From assembly GCA_018623515.1 (NCBI GenBank), contig JAAZVL010000012.1, forward strand, positions 1 to 37,836: DNA of 37,836 nt, written 5' to 3'. The stretch comes from Marinobacter sp. (GTDB lineage Bacteria; Pseudomonadota; Gammaproteobacteria; Pseudomonadales; Oleiphilaceae). Of this stretch, positions 26,535-37,751 are shown one piece after another. The notes under the pieces were generated by a model. It saw nothing but the letters and a program-made list of their open reading frames with translations, was not told where the DNA came from and ran no database searches. A program made the position numbers and the translations under genes. Every line of letters starts with the position of its first letter. The stretch's first letter is position 1.

Positions 26535-28004
26535 TTAGTCGCGTGCGCGCTTCGGGAAGATCGGATAAGTCACACCCGCCATCTGGTTCACGCAACGAAC
26601 CACCTGGGCGCTGTAACCGAACTCGTTGTCGTACCACACGTACAGGATCAGACGCTTGCCGCCGGCAATGGTGGCCTGGGCATCCACGATGCCCGCGTGG
26701 CGGGAGCCGACAAAGTCGGTTGAAACCACTTCCGGAGAGTTCACGAAGTCGATCTGCTTCTGCAGCTCGGAGTGCAGCGCCATGTCGCGCAGGTACTCGT
26801 TCACGCCTTCAACGGTTACATCCTTGTCCAGGTTCAGGTTCAGGATGGCCATGGACACGTTCGGGGTCGGTACCCGGATGGCGTTACCGGTCAGCTTGCC
26901 CTTCAGCTCCGGCAGAGCCTTGGCGACGGCCTTGGCAGCACCGGTCTCGGTGATAACCATGTTCAGGGGCGCACTGCGGCCACGACGACTACCCTTGTGG
27001 TAGTTATCGATCAGATTCTGGTCGTTGGTGTAGGAGTGTACCGTCTCCACGTGACCATCCTGGATGCCGTACTCGTCGTGAATCGCCTTCAGCACCGGCG
27101 TAATGGCGTTGGTGGTGCAGGAGGCCGCGGACAGGATCTTATCCTCGTCGGTGATCCAGTCGTTGTTGATGCCGTAGACGATGTTCTTGATGTCGCCCTT
27201 GCCCGGAGCAGTCAGGATAACCCGGCTGACGCCCTTGGACTTCAGGTGCAGGCCCAGGCCTTCCTCGTCACGCCACTTACCGGTGTTGTCGATAACAATG
27301 GCGTTGTGGATGTCGTACTGGGTGTAATCCACCTTGTCCGGACCGTCGGAGTAGATCACCTTGATGTAGTTGCCGTTGGCGATCAGGGCAGATTCTTTCT
27401 CGTCCACAGTGATGGTGCCGTCGAACGGGCCGTGGACAGAATCACGACGCAGCAGGCTGGCACGCTTCTCGAGGTCGTTCTCGGCGCCGCCCTGACGAAC
27501 CACGATGGCACGCAGGCGCAGGTTGTTACCGCCACCGGCCTTCTCGATCAGGATCCGGGCCAGCAGACGACCGATACGGCCGAAACCGTAAAGCACAACG
27601 TCTTTGGTGTCGTTGTGGGCGTCTTCCTCGGACTGGGCCTGGTACTGACCAACCACCGGGCCGATTTCGCGCTTGAGGAATTCGGTCAGATCGCCACCTT
27701 CGGCCTTGAACTTCACAGCCAGCTTGCCAATGTCGACGTGGGCGCGGCCAAGATCCAGCTTGTCCATCGCTTCGAGGATCGGCAGGGTGTCGTGAACGGA
27801 CAGCTCGCTGTCTTCCACCTGACGCACAAACCGGTGAGCGCGAATGATATCAATCACCGACTGGTTGATGATGGCGCGACCATAAACGGACGTAACCACG
27901 TTGTTCTTGCGGTAGAGACGACCGATCAGCGGAATCATGGCTTCCGCGGTGGATTCTCTTTCCGTCCAGTTAGACAGGTGCTGGTTGATCTGTTCGTGAC
28001 TCAC
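26535..28004 (-). CDS. gap: Glyceraldehyde-3-phosphate dehydrogenase, long Pseudomonas type
   Basis: This glycolytic/gluconeogenic enzyme oxidises glyceraldehyde 3-phosphate to 1,3-bisphosphoglycerate with NAD(P)+. From the GTG at 28004 it has 489 residues, far longer than the usual 330. About 130 N-terminal residues (with AEAMIPLIGRLYRKNNVVTS) precede the Rossmann domain VVLYGFGRIGRLLARI. The catalytic Cys296 is in SAASCTTNAITP, and SRRGRSAPLNM and WYDNEFGYSAQVVR follow. The same long form beside mfd is what I recall for P. aeruginosa PA3001. AGAGG lies about 8 bases before the GTG; the frame could extend to 28025. Confidence 0.93.
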   Translation of the reverse strand: MSHEQINQHLSNWTERESTAEAMIPLIGRLYRKNNVVTSVYGRAIINQSVIDIIRAHRFVRQVEDSELSVHDTLPILEAMDKLDLGRAHVDIGKLAVKFKAEGGDLTEFLKREIGPVVGQYQAQSEEDAHNDTKDVVLYGFGRIGRLLARILIEKAGGGNNLRLRAIVVRQGGAENDLEKRASLLRRDSVHGPFDGTITVDEKESALIANGNYIKVIYSDGPDKVDYTQYDIHNAIVIDNTGKWRDEEGLGLHLKSKGVSRVILTAPGKGDIKNIVYGINNDWITDEDKILSAASCTTNAITPVLKAIHDEYGIQDGHVETVHSYTNDQNLIDNYHKGSRRGRSAPLNMVITETGAAKAVAKALPELKGKLTGNAIRVPTPNVSMAILNLNLDKDVTVEGVNEYLRDMALHSELQKQIDFVNSPEVVSTDFVGSRHAGIVDAQATIAGGKRLILYVWYDNEFGYSAQVVRCVNQMAGVTYPIFPKRARD

Positions 28005-28048
28005 GGTTGGGACCTCTGTTAGCACTGGTAATAATTTCAGGGGCGCAC

Positions 28049-28077
28049 ATTATCCAACTTAAGGAAGCTCACGGCAA
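28049..28077 (-). promoter_or_regulatory. Sigma70-like promoter of gap
   Basis: The reverse strand reads TTGCCG (28072-28077), a 17-base spacer, and GATAAT (28049-28054), matching consensus at four and five of six positions. The start would be near 28042, about 38 bases before the GTG. Confidence 0.65.
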
Positions 28078-28139
28078 ATACGATCGGCTCATCAATTCGT
28101 AAGGTTCGGGTTAAACTCGCGTGCACTCACCACCCTGCC

Positions 28140-28168
28140 ATGACAGTGTCATTCCCGGGCGGTAGAAT
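28140..28168 (+). promoter_or_regulatory. Sigma70-like promoter of mfd
   Basis: ATGACA (28140-28145), a 17-base spacer, and TAGAAT (28163-28168) each match consensus at five of six positions. The -35 lies in a perfect palindrome, ATGACAGTGTCAT. The mfd ATG is 51 bases further, with AGGAG before it. Confidence 0.65.
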
Positions 28169-28218
28169 ACGCCGCTCGCCATGCCCCGGATACCGATTGC
28201 AGGAGAATCCAACCGACC

Positions 28219-31200
28219 ATGAGCCAAGGCCCCTCCAGAGCAGATGACAGGCTGATTGCACCGGAGTTTCCAACTCGCCCGGCGGACCACCGAACCTGGG
28301 GCGAGCTGCACGGCAGCAGCAATGCCCTGGCGATCTGCGAGAGCGCCCGCAAGCATCCGGGCCTGACGCTGGTTATCACCCGCAGCACCAGCGAAGCCAT
28401 CCAGCTCGAGCAGGCCATGCGGTTTTTCCTGGGGCTCCCTGCCGATGAAGATGGCCATAACATCACGGCCGAAGGCATGGAACTGCTGTCTCTGCCAGAC
28501 TGGGAAACCCTGCCCTACGACCTGTTCTCGCCGCACCAGGACATCACCTCCCGCCGGATCCGGACCCTGCACCGACTGCCCTCGACCCGGCACGGGCTGC
28601 TGGTGGTGCCGGCCCGCACACTAATGCACCGGCTGCCACCGGTCAGTTACCTGCAGGGCAACACCCTGATCCTGGAGGTTGGCCAGTCCCTGGATATCGA
28701 CAAGTGGCGCCTGCAGCTGGAAGCCGCCGGTTACCGCTACTCCGAGAACGTCTACGAACATGGCGAGTACGCTGTGCGGGGCGCGATCCTGGACATCTTC
28801 CCCATGGGTGCCACCCAGCCCTACCGCATCGACCTGTTCGATGACGAGATCGAGACCCTGCGCACGTTCAATCCCGAGACCCAGCGATCGGTGGACCGGA
28901 TCGACCGCATCGAGCTGTTGCCAGCCTACGAATTCCCCTGGCACAAGGAAGCCCGCTCCGGATTCCGCAACCGCTGGTTCGAGCAGTTCCCGGACGCAGA
29001 CCGGGATGCGCCCATCTACCAGGATGTGAGCCACGGCATCACGCCGCCGGGCATCGAGTACTATCTGCCGCTGTTTTTTGACGAAACTGCCACCCTGTTT
29101 GACTACCTGCCCGGCGAAACCCTCGTGTTCACCGCCCAGGGCCTGAACGAAGCGGTTAACCAGTTTGACGCGGAAACCCGCAACCGTTATGAGGATCGCC
29201 GCCATGACCGGTTGCGGCCGATCATGCCGCCGGCCACCCTGTTCCTGCAGCAGGACGAGCTGTTTGGCCATCTGAAGACATTCCCCCGCATCACCACTAC
29301 CCCGGACACCGTCGAAGGCAGCGGCGCCGTCAATTGCCCGAGCCAGGCCCTGCCCGATGTGGCAATGGACGGCCGGGCAGCGGATCCGGCAGCGCGGCTC
29401 AAGCGTTTTATCAGCGAATTCGGTGGCCGGGTGCTGATCGGTGCGGAATCTTCCGGCCGTCGCGAGGCACTGATCGAGAACCTGTCCGGTCATGACCTGA
29501 AACCCCGCAACCTGGACGACTGGCAGTCGTTCATTTCCGAAGCGGACTGCCAACTGGCCATCACCATTGCCCCCATGGAGCAGGGGCTGGTCCTGCCCGA
29601 GCAGCACCTGGCCCTGGTGACCGAGACCGCCCTGTTCGGGGAAAGGGTCCTGCAGCGGCGCCGCCGTGAAAAGCCGACCGAACTGGACGATGGCGGCTAC
29701 CGGGACCTCTCGGAGTTGCGGATCGGGGCGCCGGTCGTCCACATCGATCATGGTGTCGGCCGCTACCTCGGATTGGAGACCATTACCGTCGGCGACGAGT
29801 CAAACGAGTTCCTGATGCTCGAATACGCCGGCGGCTCGAAACTGTATGTCCCTGTCTCCAGCCTGCATCTGATTTCCCGGTATGCCGGCACCGATGCCGA
29901 GCACGCACCGCTGCACAAGCTGGGTACCGAGCGCTGGAGCCACGCCAAGCAGAAAGCGCTCGAGAAGATCCGCGATACCGCGGCGGAACTGCTGGATGTG
30001 TACGCCCGCCGGGAGGCCCGCAAGGGCTTCCAGTTCGAGGACCCGAAAGAGGCTTACCGCGCCTTTGCCTCCGAGTTTCCGTTCGAGGAAACCCCGGACC
30101 AGGAGGTGGCCATCCAGGCCGTGTTCGAGGACATGACCGGCGAGCGCCCCATGGACCGGCTGGTCTGTGGAGACGTCGGCTTCGGCAAGACGGAAGTGGC
30201 CATGCGTGCCGCTTTCCTGGCGACCTGGTCCGGCAAGCAGGTGGCAGTACTGGTACCCACCACCCTGCTGGCACAGCAGCATTACGAGTCCTTCCGGGAC
30301 CGCTTTTCCGGCACCCCGGTCCAGGTGGAGCTGCTGAGCCGGTTCCGCAGTGGCAGCCAGACCACCAAGGCCCTGGACGCCATCGAGAATGGCAAGGCCG
30401 ACATCGTCATCGGCACCCATAAGCTGTTGCAGAGTGATATCCGGTTCAAGAATCTGGGCCTGGTCATTATCGATGAAGAACACCGGTTCGGGGTCCAGCA
30501 AAAGGAAAAACTCAAGGCCCTGCGGGCCGAAGTGGACATGCTGACACTGACGGCCACACCGATTCCCCGGACGCTGAATATGGCCATGGGCCACCTGAGG
30601 GACCTGTCCATCATTGCCACCCCGCCCGCCCGACGGTTGTCGGTAAAAACCTTTGTCCGGCAGCGGGATGACGCCATGACCAAGGAGGCGATCCTGCGGG
30701 AAATCCTGCGGGGCGGTCAGGTGTATTACCTGCACAATGACGTGGCGACCATCGAAAAGACCGCCGAAGACCTGCGCCGGATGATTCCCGAGGCGCGGGT
30801 GGGCGTGGCCCACGGCCAGATGCGCGAGCGGGAACTCGAGCAGATCATGTCCGATTTCTACCACAAGCGCTTCAACGTGCTGGTGTGCACCACCATCATC
30901 GAGACCGGCATCGACATCCCCAGCGCCAACACCATCATCATCGAACGCGCGGACAAGTTCGGTCTGGCCCAGCTGCACCAGCTCCGGGGCCGGGTCGGCC
31001 GCTCACACCACCAGGCCTACGCCTACCTGCTGACTCCGCCGCCACGGGCCATGACCTCAGACGCCAAAAAACGCCTGGATGCCATCTCCGAATCCCAGGA
31101 TCTGGGCGCGGGCTTCATGCTGGCCACCCACGACCTGGAAATCCGGGGCGCCGGCGAGTTGCTCGGCGAGGAGCAGAGCGGGCAGATCGAGACCATCGGC

Positions 31201-31743
31201 TTCACCCTGTACATGCAGCTGCTGGACGAAGCCGTGAAGGCCATCAAGGAAGGCCGTACACCGAACGCGGACCTGCCGCTGAGCCACGGCACCGAGATGA
31301 ACCTGCGGATTCCGGCGCTGATTCCCGAGGACTACCTGCCCGATGTCCATAACCGGCTGATGCTGTACAAACGCATTGCCAGCGTGGATAACGCCGAAGC
31401 ATTAAAAGAACTTCAGGTTGAGATGATCGACCGGTTCGGATTGTTACCGGAACCGGCAAAGAACCTGATTCGTCAGACCGAACTGAGGCTCAAGGCCGAG
31501 GCACTGGGCATCGTGAAAATCGACGCCGGCAAGGAATGGACCCGCCTGGAGTTCGGTGGCTCGACGCCGGTGGATCCGCTGGTTCTGGTTAAAAAAGTGC
31601 AATCCGGGCCGGACCAGTACCGGCTTGAGGGGGCCAACAGCTTCCGTTTCAGGCTGAAGGACACCTCCACCGGTGGTAAACTCGATGGCATTTCGCAAAT
31701 GCTGGATGAGCTGACACCGGCTGACGGCAAATCCAGGCACTGA
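28219..31743 (+). CDS. mfd: Transcription-repair coupling factor Mfd
   Basis: Mfd removes RNA polymerase stalled at DNA lesions and recruits UvrA. The 1174-residue protein has the full architecture. It starts with the UvrB-like region (residues about 20-370), then the RNA-polymerase-interacting domain near residues 490-580 (GAPVVHIDHGVGRYLGLE). The RecG-like SF2 translocase has Walker A GDVGFGKTEVAM, the DEEH box in IIDEEHRFGVQQKEKL, TATPIPRTLNMA, and QLRGRVGRS. The C-terminal autoinhibitory TRCF domain ends it. The ATG at 28219 follows AGGAG. Divergent gap and the downstream csiV gene are the same neighbours as in Pseudomonas. Confidence 0.98.
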   Translation: MSQGPSRADDRLIAPEFPTRPADHRTWGELHGSSNALAICESARKHPGLTLVITRSTSEAIQLEQAMRFFLGLPADEDGHNITAEGMELLSLPDWETLPYDLFSPHQDITSRRIRTLHRLPSTRHGLLVVPARTLMHRLPPVSYLQGNTLILEVGQSLDIDKWRLQLEAAGYRYSENVYEHGEYAVRGAILDIFPMGATQPYRIDLFDDEIETLRTFNPETQRSVDRIDRIELLPAYEFPWHKEARSGFRNRWFEQFPDADRDAPIYQDVSHGITPPGIEYYLPLFFDETATLFDYLPGETLVFTAQGLNEAVNQFDAETRNRYEDRRHDRLRPIMPPATLFLQQDELFGHLKTFPRITTTPDTVEGSGAVNCPSQALPDVAMDGRAADPAARLKRFISEFGGRVLIGAESSGRREALIENLSGHDLKPRNLDDWQSFISEADCQLAITIAPMEQGLVLPEQHLALVTETALFGERVLQRRRREKPTELDDGGYRDLSELRIGAPVVHIDHGVGRYLGLETITVGDESNEFLMLEYAGGSKLYVPVSSLHLISRYAGTDAEHAPLHKLGTERWSHAKQKALEKIRDTAAELLDVYARREARKGFQFEDPKEAYRAFASEFPFEETPDQEVAIQAVFEDMTGERPMDRLVCGDVGFGKTEVAMRAAFLATWSGKQVAVLVPTTLLAQQHYESFRDRFSGTPVQVELLSRFRSGSQTTKALDAIENGKADIVIGTHKLLQSDIRFKNLGLVIIDEEHRFGVQQKEKLKALRAEVDMLTLTATPIPRTLNMAMGHLRDLSIIATPPARRLSVKTFVRQRDDAMTKEAILREILRGGQVYYLHNDVATIEKTAEDLRRMIPEARVGVAHGQMRERELEQIMSDFYHKRFNVLVCTTIIETGIDIPSANTIIIERADKFGLAQLHQLRGRVGRSHHQAYAYLLTPPPRAMTSDAKKRLDAISESQDLGAGFMLATHDLEIRGAGELLGEEQSGQIETIGFTLYMQLLDEAVKAIKEGRTPNADLPLSHGTEMNLRIPALIPEDYLPDVHNRLMLYKRIASVDNAEALKELQVEMIDRFGLLPEPAKNLIRQTELRLKAEALGIVKIDAGKEWTRLEFGGSTPVDPLVLVKKVQSGPDQYRLEGANSFRFRLKDTSTGGKLDGISQMLDELTPADGKSRH

Positions 31744-31750
31744 CGCTCGC

Positions 31751-34501
<2,751 letters not shown>

Positions 34502-34524
34502 CGGCTCCCTCGGATGAAAGATGG

Positions 34525-35025
34525 TTAAAGGATGACGACCCGCAGTCCGGCGTGCGCCCGTTCGAACAGCGCCATCACATCCTGATTGCGCATGCGGATG
34601 CAGCCGTGAGACCTGGGCACGCCCATGGGCTCGGTATCCGGTGTGCCGTGAATGTATATGAAGCGGCGGAAAGTATCGACCCCGGGACCCCGGTTTTTAC
34701 CCGGCTCCCGGCCGCATAACCAGAGAATACGACTGAGGATCCAGTCCCGGCCGGGATGCTCCTGCGCCAGTTCCGGGCTGTAGATTTCGCCGGTGGGGCG
34801 GCGGGCCCGAAACACGGTATTCGCCGGCAAACCCTTACCAACCATGGCGCGGATGTAGTGTTCACCCCGGGGAGTACAGCCACTGCCGTCCTGCTCCCCT
34901 GGCCCGTTCAGGGCTGTGGATACCGGATAACAGGCAAGGATATCGCCCTGGTCGCTCACCAGTGAGAGGGTCTGGGCAGCGATGGAGACTGCCAGATGAT
35001 CAACGTGCTGAAGGGATAGGCTCAA
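34525..35025 (-). CDS. L,D-transpeptidase (YkuD domain)
   Basis: This 166-residue single YkuD domain protein carries the catalytic motif IYIHGTPDTEPMG followed by SHGCIRM, with the active-site Cys in SHGC. YkuD enzymes make 3-3 cross-links in peptidoglycan or attach proteins to it. No signal peptide is evident at MSLSLQHVDHLAVSIAAQ, so export is uncertain; many short relatives in gammaproteobacteria share this. It lies between psrA and mscS, a place where Pseudomonas carries nagZ, another wall-related gene. Confidence 0.87.
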   Translation of the reverse strand: MSLSLQHVDHLAVSIAAQTLSLVSDQGDILACYPVSTALNGPGEQDGSGCTPRGEHYIRAMVGKGLPANTVFRARRPTGEIYSPELAQEHPGRDWILSRILWLCGREPGKNRGPGVDTFRRFIYIHGTPDTEPMGVPRSHGCIRMRNQDVMALFERAHAGLRVVIL

Positions 35026-35086
35026 AACCGGTCGGGCTCCGTATCCGGACTATTCCAGACCGGAAGCCTAACCGAGGGAGCCGAAC

Positions 35087-35764
35087 TCAGGCAACCGAGA
35101 CCTTGCTGCCTTTGGGCGGAACCAGCATGGTGTCCCCGGCCTGCATGCCGGCCGCGAGGAAGGGTACCAGGCGCATGGCGATCTCCTGAACCGAGGTTTC
35201 CACGCCGGTCTTGTTCTGCAGGATATCGCGCAGGGCATCCGAACTGGACATGGTAAAGGCGGTGGCGCCAAGCATGAACTGGATGCGCCAGTAGCGATCC
35301 ACGGCCGACAGTTGCGGGGTTGCGGCCTTGAGCAGGCGCATGAACCGGCTGAACGGATCACCGTACTCTTGCTCGAGGAACTTGCGCAGGTGCCCCTGGG
35401 ACTGGGTATAGGCCAGCCCGAGCAGGCGCATGAAGATGGAGATGCCCTTCTCGTTCCTCTGGGGCATCCGCACGGCACTCTCGGTCAGGGCCCAGAGGGT
35501 CTGGTTCAGGGTGGGCGGCTGATCGCCGCAGCTTTCCTCGAGTTCATCGAACGCTTTTTCCAGGGTTGCGGAAAACGGCGTGAGGAAACGGGCAAAGACC
35601 GCATGGATAAGCGCGTTCTTCGAGCCAAAGTGGTAATTGACAGCGGCGAGGTTTACTTTAGCCTTACTGGTGATCATCCGGAGGGAAGTTTCGGAAAACC
35701 CGCGCTCGGCAAACAGCTCCTCGGCTGCATCAAGAATCCGGTCTACGGTATCAGATTGCGCCAT
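35087..35764 (-). CDS. psrA: TetR-family regulator PsrA (long-chain fatty acid sensor)
   Basis: The 225-residue protein starts MAQSDTVDRILDAAEELFAERGFSETSL, nearly the same as P. aeruginosa PsrA, with the TetR helix-turn-helix ITSKAKVNLAAVNYHFGSK. The ligand domain includes SIFMRLLGLAYTQSQGHLRKFLE. Known PsrA represses itself and fatty acid beta-oxidation genes, activates rpoS in Pseudomonas, and is released by long-chain fatty acids. I chose ATG 35764; the longer frame to 35818 would start upstream of the proposed promoter and across the operator. lexA, its partner in Pseudomonas, is not here. Confidence 0.9.
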   Translation of the reverse strand: MAQSDTVDRILDAAEELFAERGFSETSLRMITSKAKVNLAAVNYHFGSKNALIHAVFARFLTPFSATLEKAFDELEESCGDQPPTLNQTLWALTESAVRMPQRNEKGISIFMRLLGLAYTQSQGHLRKFLEQEYGDPFSRFMRLLKAATPQLSAVDRYWRIQFMLGATAFTMSSSDALRDILQNKTGVETSVQEIAMRLVPFLAAGMQAGDTMLVPPKGSKVSVA

Positions 35765-35798
35765 CTTGTTATCGGTGCCTCTAGCGTACGTCTGTTTT

Positions 35799-35811
35799 AA
35801 ACATACGTTTG
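35799..35811. promoter_or_regulatory. PsrA operator
   Basis: AAAC-ATAC-GTTTG matches the described PsrA site (C/G)AAAC-N2-4-GTTT(G/C) in all but the first base. A wider imperfect palindrome, ACGTCTGTTT-T-AAACATACGT, overlaps it at about 35787-35810. It covers the psrA -10, which suggests autorepression. Confidence 0.72.
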
Positions 35812-35828
35812 AAGCCAATTTATGTCAA
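35800..35828 (-). promoter_or_regulatory. Sigma70-like promoter of psrA
   Basis: On the reverse strand a perfect TTGACA (35823-35828) is followed by a 17-base spacer and TATGTT (35800-35805). The start would be near 35793. The -10 lies inside the PsrA operator. Confidence 0.7.
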
Positions 35829-35887
35829 GTTTGTTATCCTTCCCCTTCCCGCCGCACGGCACAGGTCTCAAAGCCACGAGGTAGTCT

Positions 35888-36499
35888 ATGTTCACAGGTA
35901 TTGTCCAGGGTATTGCCACCATCGACGAGGTCACTGCGCGTCCGGGACTGAGCACCCTGGCCGTCCGCTTTCCTGAAGACAAGGTCGAGGGCGTCACTAT
36001 CGGGGCTTCGGTCGCTATCAACGGCACCTGCCTGACTGTGACCCGCCAGGACGGCGCAACCCTGTACTTCGACGCCATGCAGGAAACCCTGCGACTGACC
36101 ACACTGGGCGGCCTCGAGGCAGGTGACGAAGTCAACTTCGAACGGGCAGCGCGCATCGGTGACGAGATCGGTGGCCACCTGCTCTCGGGGCATGTACACA
36201 CCACCGCCAGCATCGTGGAAATCGAGCGCCCCGAAAACAATGTCACCCTCTGGTTTGAAGTGCCACAGGAATGGACCCGTTACATCTTTTCCAAGGGCTA
36301 CATTGCCATCAACGGAGCCAGCCTGACCATTGGCGAGGTCCGGGATAACCGCTTCAACGTGCACCTGATTCCGGAAACCCTCAGGGCCACCACGTTTGGC
36401 AAGGCGGAGATTGGCGACCAGGTCAATATCGAAATCGACAGCCAGACCCAGACCATCGTCGACACCCTGGCACGCCTGGGTTACGACCGGCCGGCCTGA
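35888..36499 (+). CDS. ribE: Riboflavin synthase (alpha subunit)
   Basis: Riboflavin synthase converts two 6,7-dimethyl-8-ribityllumazine molecules into riboflavin and a pyrimidine. The 203-residue protein has the two tandem lumazine-binding barrels. The first starts MFTGIVQGIA and has ASVAINGTCLTV and DEIGGHLLSGHVH. The second has YIFSKGYIAINGASLTIGEV and HLIPETLRATTF. This matches E. coli RibC throughout. Elsewhere the gene is often near ribD/ribB/ribH, but none of these is in the window. A weak candidate promoter (TTGAAG, 17 bases, TGTTAT at 35809-35837) would overlap the PsrA operator. The end overlaps rlmG by 19 bases, tail to tail. Confidence 0.95.
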   Translation: MFTGIVQGIATIDEVTARPGLSTLAVRFPEDKVEGVTIGASVAINGTCLTVTRQDGATLYFDAMQETLRLTTLGGLEAGDEVNFERAARIGDEIGGHLLSGHVHTTASIVEIERPENNVTLWFEVPQEWTRYIFSKGYIAINGASLTIGEVRDNRFNVHLIPETLRATTFGKAEIGDQVNIEIDSQTQTIVDTLARLGYDRPA

Positions 36500-37620
36500 A
36501 ACACCACAAACTTCGGATCGGCATCCAGCTGACAGACCTTTGAGAAATCGCGCCTGAGGGTCCGGTGGTACCCCAGGTGCCGGTTGCCCACCATCAGCAA
36601 ACGACCACCAGGGGCCAGATGTCGGGAAGCCTGCCGGAACAACCGAAGGGCAATATGGTCTCCGACCACGCCACCCTCGTGGAACGGAGGATTGAGCAGG
36701 ATCAGGTCAAACGGTCCGGACTCTTCGGGGATACCGTCAGCGTGATAAAAGGTGGGCCTACTGTCCGGAAATGCCCGGCTGACGTTATGCCGGGCGCTTA
36801 GCACTGCCTGGCTGGACACATCGGCAAAGGTCAGGCTCAGTTCCGGCCTCACCGACAGGGCCTGCAGCCCGAGCACGCCGTTGCCGCAGGCAAGATCCAG
36901 CACCCGGGCACCGGCACCGAGCGCCGTCACGGCTTCGGTGACATGAGACAACAGCAGCCGGGTGCCGATGTCCAGCTTCTCCCGGGCAAACACCGCCGGC
37001 AGCGCGTCCACCCGGACGCCATTGGCCAGGACATAACCTTTCCATAAAGCCGGCCAGTCACTCAGGCTTGCCGCGCCCCGGCTGCACACCACCACCCGCG
37101 CTTTCTTGCGGGCGGGCAGCACCTCTTCGGTCACCACTGCCTCGGCAAAGACATCGACGCTTCGATCCGGCAGGTGCTTGATCATGCCACCGGCCAGGAT
37201 TCTGCCCTGCCCTGCCAGTACTCCGTTGAGCCAGCGCAGCAGCCACGCCAGATAGTCCGCCTGGCGCGGGATCCGCAACACCACGAGATCAAAGGGGCCG
37301 GCAGGTGGATCCTGCCAATTGGCAGGCTGCGGCAAACCGTTTGCGGACGCGTTGGCGCTGGCGTTCAGTGCCAGTGCTTCAGAAAGTCCGGCATTATCCG
37401 CCACCAGTTCAGGGGAGCATCGGGCAAGACCCAGGGACAGGGCGCCGAACTGGTCGTCGACAATGAGAACCCTGGCATCTGGCAGATCCTGGAGGATCGT
37501 ACCGGCGGTTTCGAGCAACAGCTCGTCGGCCGCATCCCAGGCCCTGAGCGACTTGTCGCCGCCGCCGGGGCGGGCAAGGAACAATGGACCATCGGGCGTC
37601 TTGAGCTTTGCGCTTGTCAT
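36481..37620 (-). CDS. rlmG: 23S rRNA (guanine(1835)-N2)-methyltransferase RlmG
   Basis: The 379-residue protein has the duplicated Rossmann architecture of the RsmC/RlmG family. A degenerate N-terminal copy (residues about 20-200) comes before the active C-terminal domain, with FAREKLDIGTRLLL at the linker, SAM motif I VLDLACGNGVLG and the catalytic NPPFH, typical of guanine-N2 methyltransferases. Size equals E. coli RlmG (378) and exceeds RsmC (343), so RlmG is preferred. It would methylate G1835 of 23S rRNA. Confidence 0.87.
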   Translation of the reverse strand: MTSAKLKTPDGPLFLARPGGGDKSLRAWDAADELLLETAGTILQDLPDARVLIVDDQFGALSLGLARCSPELVADNAGLSEALALNASANASANGLPQPANWQDPPAGPFDLVVLRIPRQADYLAWLLRWLNGVLAGQGRILAGGMIKHLPDRSVDVFAEAVVTEEVLPARKKARVVVCSRGAASLSDWPALWKGYVLANGVRVDALPAVFAREKLDIGTRLLLSHVTEAVTALGAGARVLDLACGNGVLGLQALSVRPELSLTFADVSSQAVLSARHNVSRAFPDSRPTFYHADGIPEESGPFDLILLNPPFHEGGVVGDHIALRLFRQASRHLAPGGRLLMVGNRHLGYHRTLRRDFSKVCQLDADPKFVVFQAGRS

Positions 37621-37723
37621 TTCGGGCTATCCGGAGCGGCGTTTCATGGGGGTGCCTATTCTAGGCTGTTTATTCTAGAAATTAACCGTAGAGTTCGAAG
37701 CGTTCATGCCATTTGCCTTTTGC

Positions 37724-37748
37724 CCCTCACCCCAGGGGCTTTTTTTAT
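37724..37748 (+). terminator. Rho-independent terminator, rightward
   Basis: GCCCCT and AGGGGC form the stem (about 37730-37742, with a C-rich loop) followed by seven T. On the other strand the stem is not followed by a U run. No rightward gene ends here, because rlmG is leftward and ribE ends over 1.2 kb away. Confidence 0.6.
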
Positions 37749-37751
37749 TTT

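Noticed and set aside
28140-28152. Perfect palindrome ATGACAGTGTCAT as an operator
   Set aside because: It is only 13 bases, coincides with the -35 of mfd, and matches no regulator site I know; chance is likely.
29800-30978. 392-codon leftward open frame, with others at 28621-29751
   Set aside because: Both are antisense to mfd, which has every expected domain over the same bases.
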